Program-made: the position numbers and the translations under genes | Notes under the pieces: generated by a model | What the model saw: the letters and a program-made list of their open reading frames with translations, nothing else | Told to the model about the DNA's origin: nothing | Database searches by the model: none | Shown here: positions 62,277 to 64,000 of the stretch, one piece after another | Numbering within the stretch: position 1 is the stretch's first letter | Layout of the letters: each line of letters starts with the position of its first letter | Source of the DNA: Candidatus Adamsella avium | Lineage (GTDB): Bacteria; Cyanobacteriota; Vampirovibrionia; Gastranaerophilales; CAJFVJ01 | Assembly (NCBI GenBank): GCA_904420445.1 | Contig: CAJFVJ010000003.1 | Span: 1-64,000 of the forward strand | Direction of reading: 5' to 3' | Length of the DNA: 64,000 nucleotides

Positions 62277-64000
62277 ATGAGATTAACGGATACAACAGCG
62301 CAAAATTCTTTTAAATACGGATATTTACTTAAGAGGATATCAAAATATATCCTTCCTTATTGGGATAGAATACTCTTGAATTTTCTGATTGCTATTCCCG
62401 TAGGTTTGCTTGATGGCGTTGTTGCTTATGCTCTCAGACCTTATATGGATGAGGTTATCGGAAAAGGCAATGAGCAGCTTGCTTTTTGGATTCCGTTTGC
62501 CATAATTTTCTTTGCTTTATTCCAGGGAACTCTCAGATATCTCAACACTTATCTGACTGATTGGACAGGCATGAAGGTGACAAATGCCATAAAACTAGAT
62601 TTATTCAAAAAACTTTTGACTATGGATACAAGATTTTTTCAGATAAATTCATCAGGGATTATTCTCGGGCGTTTTCTTGGGGATGCTGATACTGCGTCAA
62701 AGGGCATTCTTGATAATATAAAAACTCTTATGGCAACAGGAGCAGGAACGATTGCACTTATCGGTGTTATGCTTTATAACTCTTGGCAGCTTGCTATAGT
62801 CGGTGTTGTTGTTCTTGTGTTTGCTTGCGGTCCTGCTATTTTAATCAGAAAGCGTATTAAACGGACATCAAATGCCTGCATGACAGTAGGCGGAGTTATT
62901 ACGACAAACTTCAACGAAACCTGCGGCGGGAACAGGATAATCACATCTTATGGTTTGCAGGATTATCAATATCACAAACTCGAGAATCAAATTCATGAAG
63001 CTTTTGATTTGAGCATATCTCTGACCAAAAGAGTCGGATGGATGTCGCCGATTATGTATTTGATAGCCTCTTTCGGGATTGCTATTGTTATGTGTTTCGG
63101 AAACCATCTTATTTTGACGGGGCAGATGACAAGCGGAAGTTTTGCATCTTTTGTAACATCGCTTTTATTGTTGTACAAACCCATAAAGACATTGGGAAAT
63201 ACGCTTACGGGGCTTCAAACAATATTTGTTTCAATGGGACGTGTTTTTGAACTTTTTGATTTGGTTCCTGAAATTCAAAACAGACCTGAGGCAAAAACAC
63301 TTGATAGGGTTTCAAATGACGTATCTTTTGAGCATGTTTATTTTCAATATGAAGAAGGTATAGATGTTTTGAAAGATGTATCTATTGATGTCAAAGTCGG
63401 AGAAACTCTCGCTCTTGTCGGAAACTCAGGAGGAGGAAAGACTACTTTTGTAAACCTCCTTCCGAGATTTTATGATATTTATAAGGGAAGTATCAAAATA
63501 GACGGCATTGATATAAGAGATTATACTCTTGAGTCTTTGAGAAATAATATTTCTATTGTTTTTCAGGATAATTTCTTATTTTCGGGAACAATCAGGGATA
63601 ATATTATGATGGGAGATTTTAATGCGTCTGAAGAGAAGCTTGAAGAAGCAATAAAAGGTGCTCATCTTGATGAGTTTTTATCAACACTCCCGAACGGAGT
63701 TGATACTGTTATCGGAGAAAGAGGCACAACCCTTTCAGGCGGTCAGCGCCAGCGTGTTGCGATTGCCCGTGCGATGGTTAAGGACTCAGCAATTGTAATT
63801 CTTGATGAAGCAACCTCTGCTCTTGATAATAAGTCTGAAGCAATTGTTCAGAAGGCGTTGGAAAACCTTATGAAAAATCGTACCGTCTTTGTAATTGCAC
63901 ACAGACTTTCGACCATTCAGAATGCTGATAAAATTGCTGTCGTTAACGACGGTCAGATAGTTGAAGTCGGAACGCATGAACAACTTCTTTCAAAAGAAAA
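62277..64000 (+). CDS. MsbA-type ABC exporter (3' end outside window)
   Basis: 574 codons visible from ATG at 62277 (GAGGGATTT upstream), nearly full length; the stop lies past the right edge. Six membrane segments lie in about residues 20-300, then the ATPase: GNSGGGKTT (Walker A), FQDNFLFSGTIRDNI, LSGGQRQRVAIARA, IVILDEATSALD and AHRLST. It is a half transporter of the lipid/peptide/drug exporter class that would dimerise. It is divergent from the metallopeptidase gene. Confidence 0.9.
   Translation, partial: MRLTDTTAQNSFKYGYLLKRISKYILPYWDRILLNFLIAIPVGLLDGVVAYALRPYMDEVIGKGNEQLAFWIPFAIIFFALFQGTLRYLNTYLTDWTGMKVTNAIKLDLFKKLLTMDTRFFQINSSGIILGRFLGDADTASKGILDNIKTLMATGAGTIALIGVMLYNSWQLAIVGVVVLVFACGPAILIRKRIKRTSNACMTVGGVITTNFNETCGGNRIITSYGLQDYQYHKLENQIHEAFDLSISLTKRVGWMSPIMYLIASFGIAIVMCFGNHLILTGQMTSGSFASFVTSLLLLYKPIKTLGNTLTGLQTIFVSMGRVFELFDLVPEIQNRPEAKTLDRVSNDVSFEHVYFQYEEGIDVLKDVSIDVKVGETLALVGNSGGGKTTFVNLLPRFYDIYKGSIKIDGIDIRDYTLESLRNNISIVFQDNFLFSGTIRDNIMMGDFNASEEKLEEAIKGAHLDEFLSTLPNGVDTVIGERGTTLSGGQRQRVAIARAMVKDSAIVILDEATSALDNKSEAIVQKALENLMKNRTVFVIAHRLSTIQNADKIAVVNDGQIVEVGTHEQLLSKE

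Overview
The window is AT-rich bacterial chromosome with dense genes, many 1-14 nt overlaps and several TTG/GTG starts. The cell is probably diderm: there is an OmpH/Skp-like periplasmic chaperone, an AsmA-like protein, a haemagglutinin-type TPS-domain protein, a LapA-like protein and an MsbA-type exporter. A set of proteins carries a short N-terminal Phe-x-Gly signature. From memory this is common in gut-associated non-photosynthetic Cyanobacteria (Vampirovibrionia/Melainabacteria, Gastranaerophilales). The taxonomic call is an inference. No rRNA, CRISPR array, insertion sequence or prophage was found.

Layout. 1-9.4 kb is mostly lineage-specific genes: the 3' part of a Cys-rich protein, small unknown proteins, an SDR, a secreted nuclease-fold protein, a large unknown protein behind a promoter and hairpin, Skp, a DJ-1/PfpI protein, an ankyrin protein and a kinase-fold protein. 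9.4-17.3 kb has tRNA-Gln, a MarR/EmrB efflux unit with palindromic operator candidates, an AsmA-like gene, an AGCS symporter flanked by a decayed copy of the asmA 3' end, a GT2 glycosyltransferase and tRNA-Asn. 17.3-22.8 kb is housekeeping: ferritin, trxB, miaB-der-plsY. 22.8-26.1 kb has a leader with small ORFs and an attenuator-like hairpin, then an unknown membrane protein, a secreted protein, a parvulin and a Nudix hydrolase. 26.1-33.7 kb has a Gfo/Idh/MocA dehydrogenase, lspA-rluD-lapA-like-NAGPA, ruvC and a DegT-type aminotransferase; the dehydrogenase and aminotransferase could act in one nucleotide-sugar pathway. 33.7-42.5 kb has a TPR protein, a type-4 uracil-DNA glycosylase, a 1453-aa coiled-coil protein and the TPS-domain protein. 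42.5-46.9 kb is pyrH-frr-cdsA-rnc-rpe. 47-53.7 kb is accessory: a stand-alone TOPRIM protein with an odd start, a papain-like protein and two paralogous repeat-rich surface-type proteins. 53.7-64 kb has a GHL10-type hydrolase, a DnaJ variant, tcdA, rsmI, a histidine kinase lacking its phospho-acceptor His, a MalK-type ATPase, a lethal-factor-like metallopeptidase and a truncated ABC exporter.

The best candidate for something undescribed is the scattered F-x-G set. Unrelated domains (kinase fold, papain-like protease, HExxH peptidase, repeat-rich surface proteins) sit behind similar short N-terminal segments. In two paralogs a signal-like hydrophobic stretch comes only after that segment. This looks like a shared targeting or processing tag, but nothing in the window shows the machinery that would read it.
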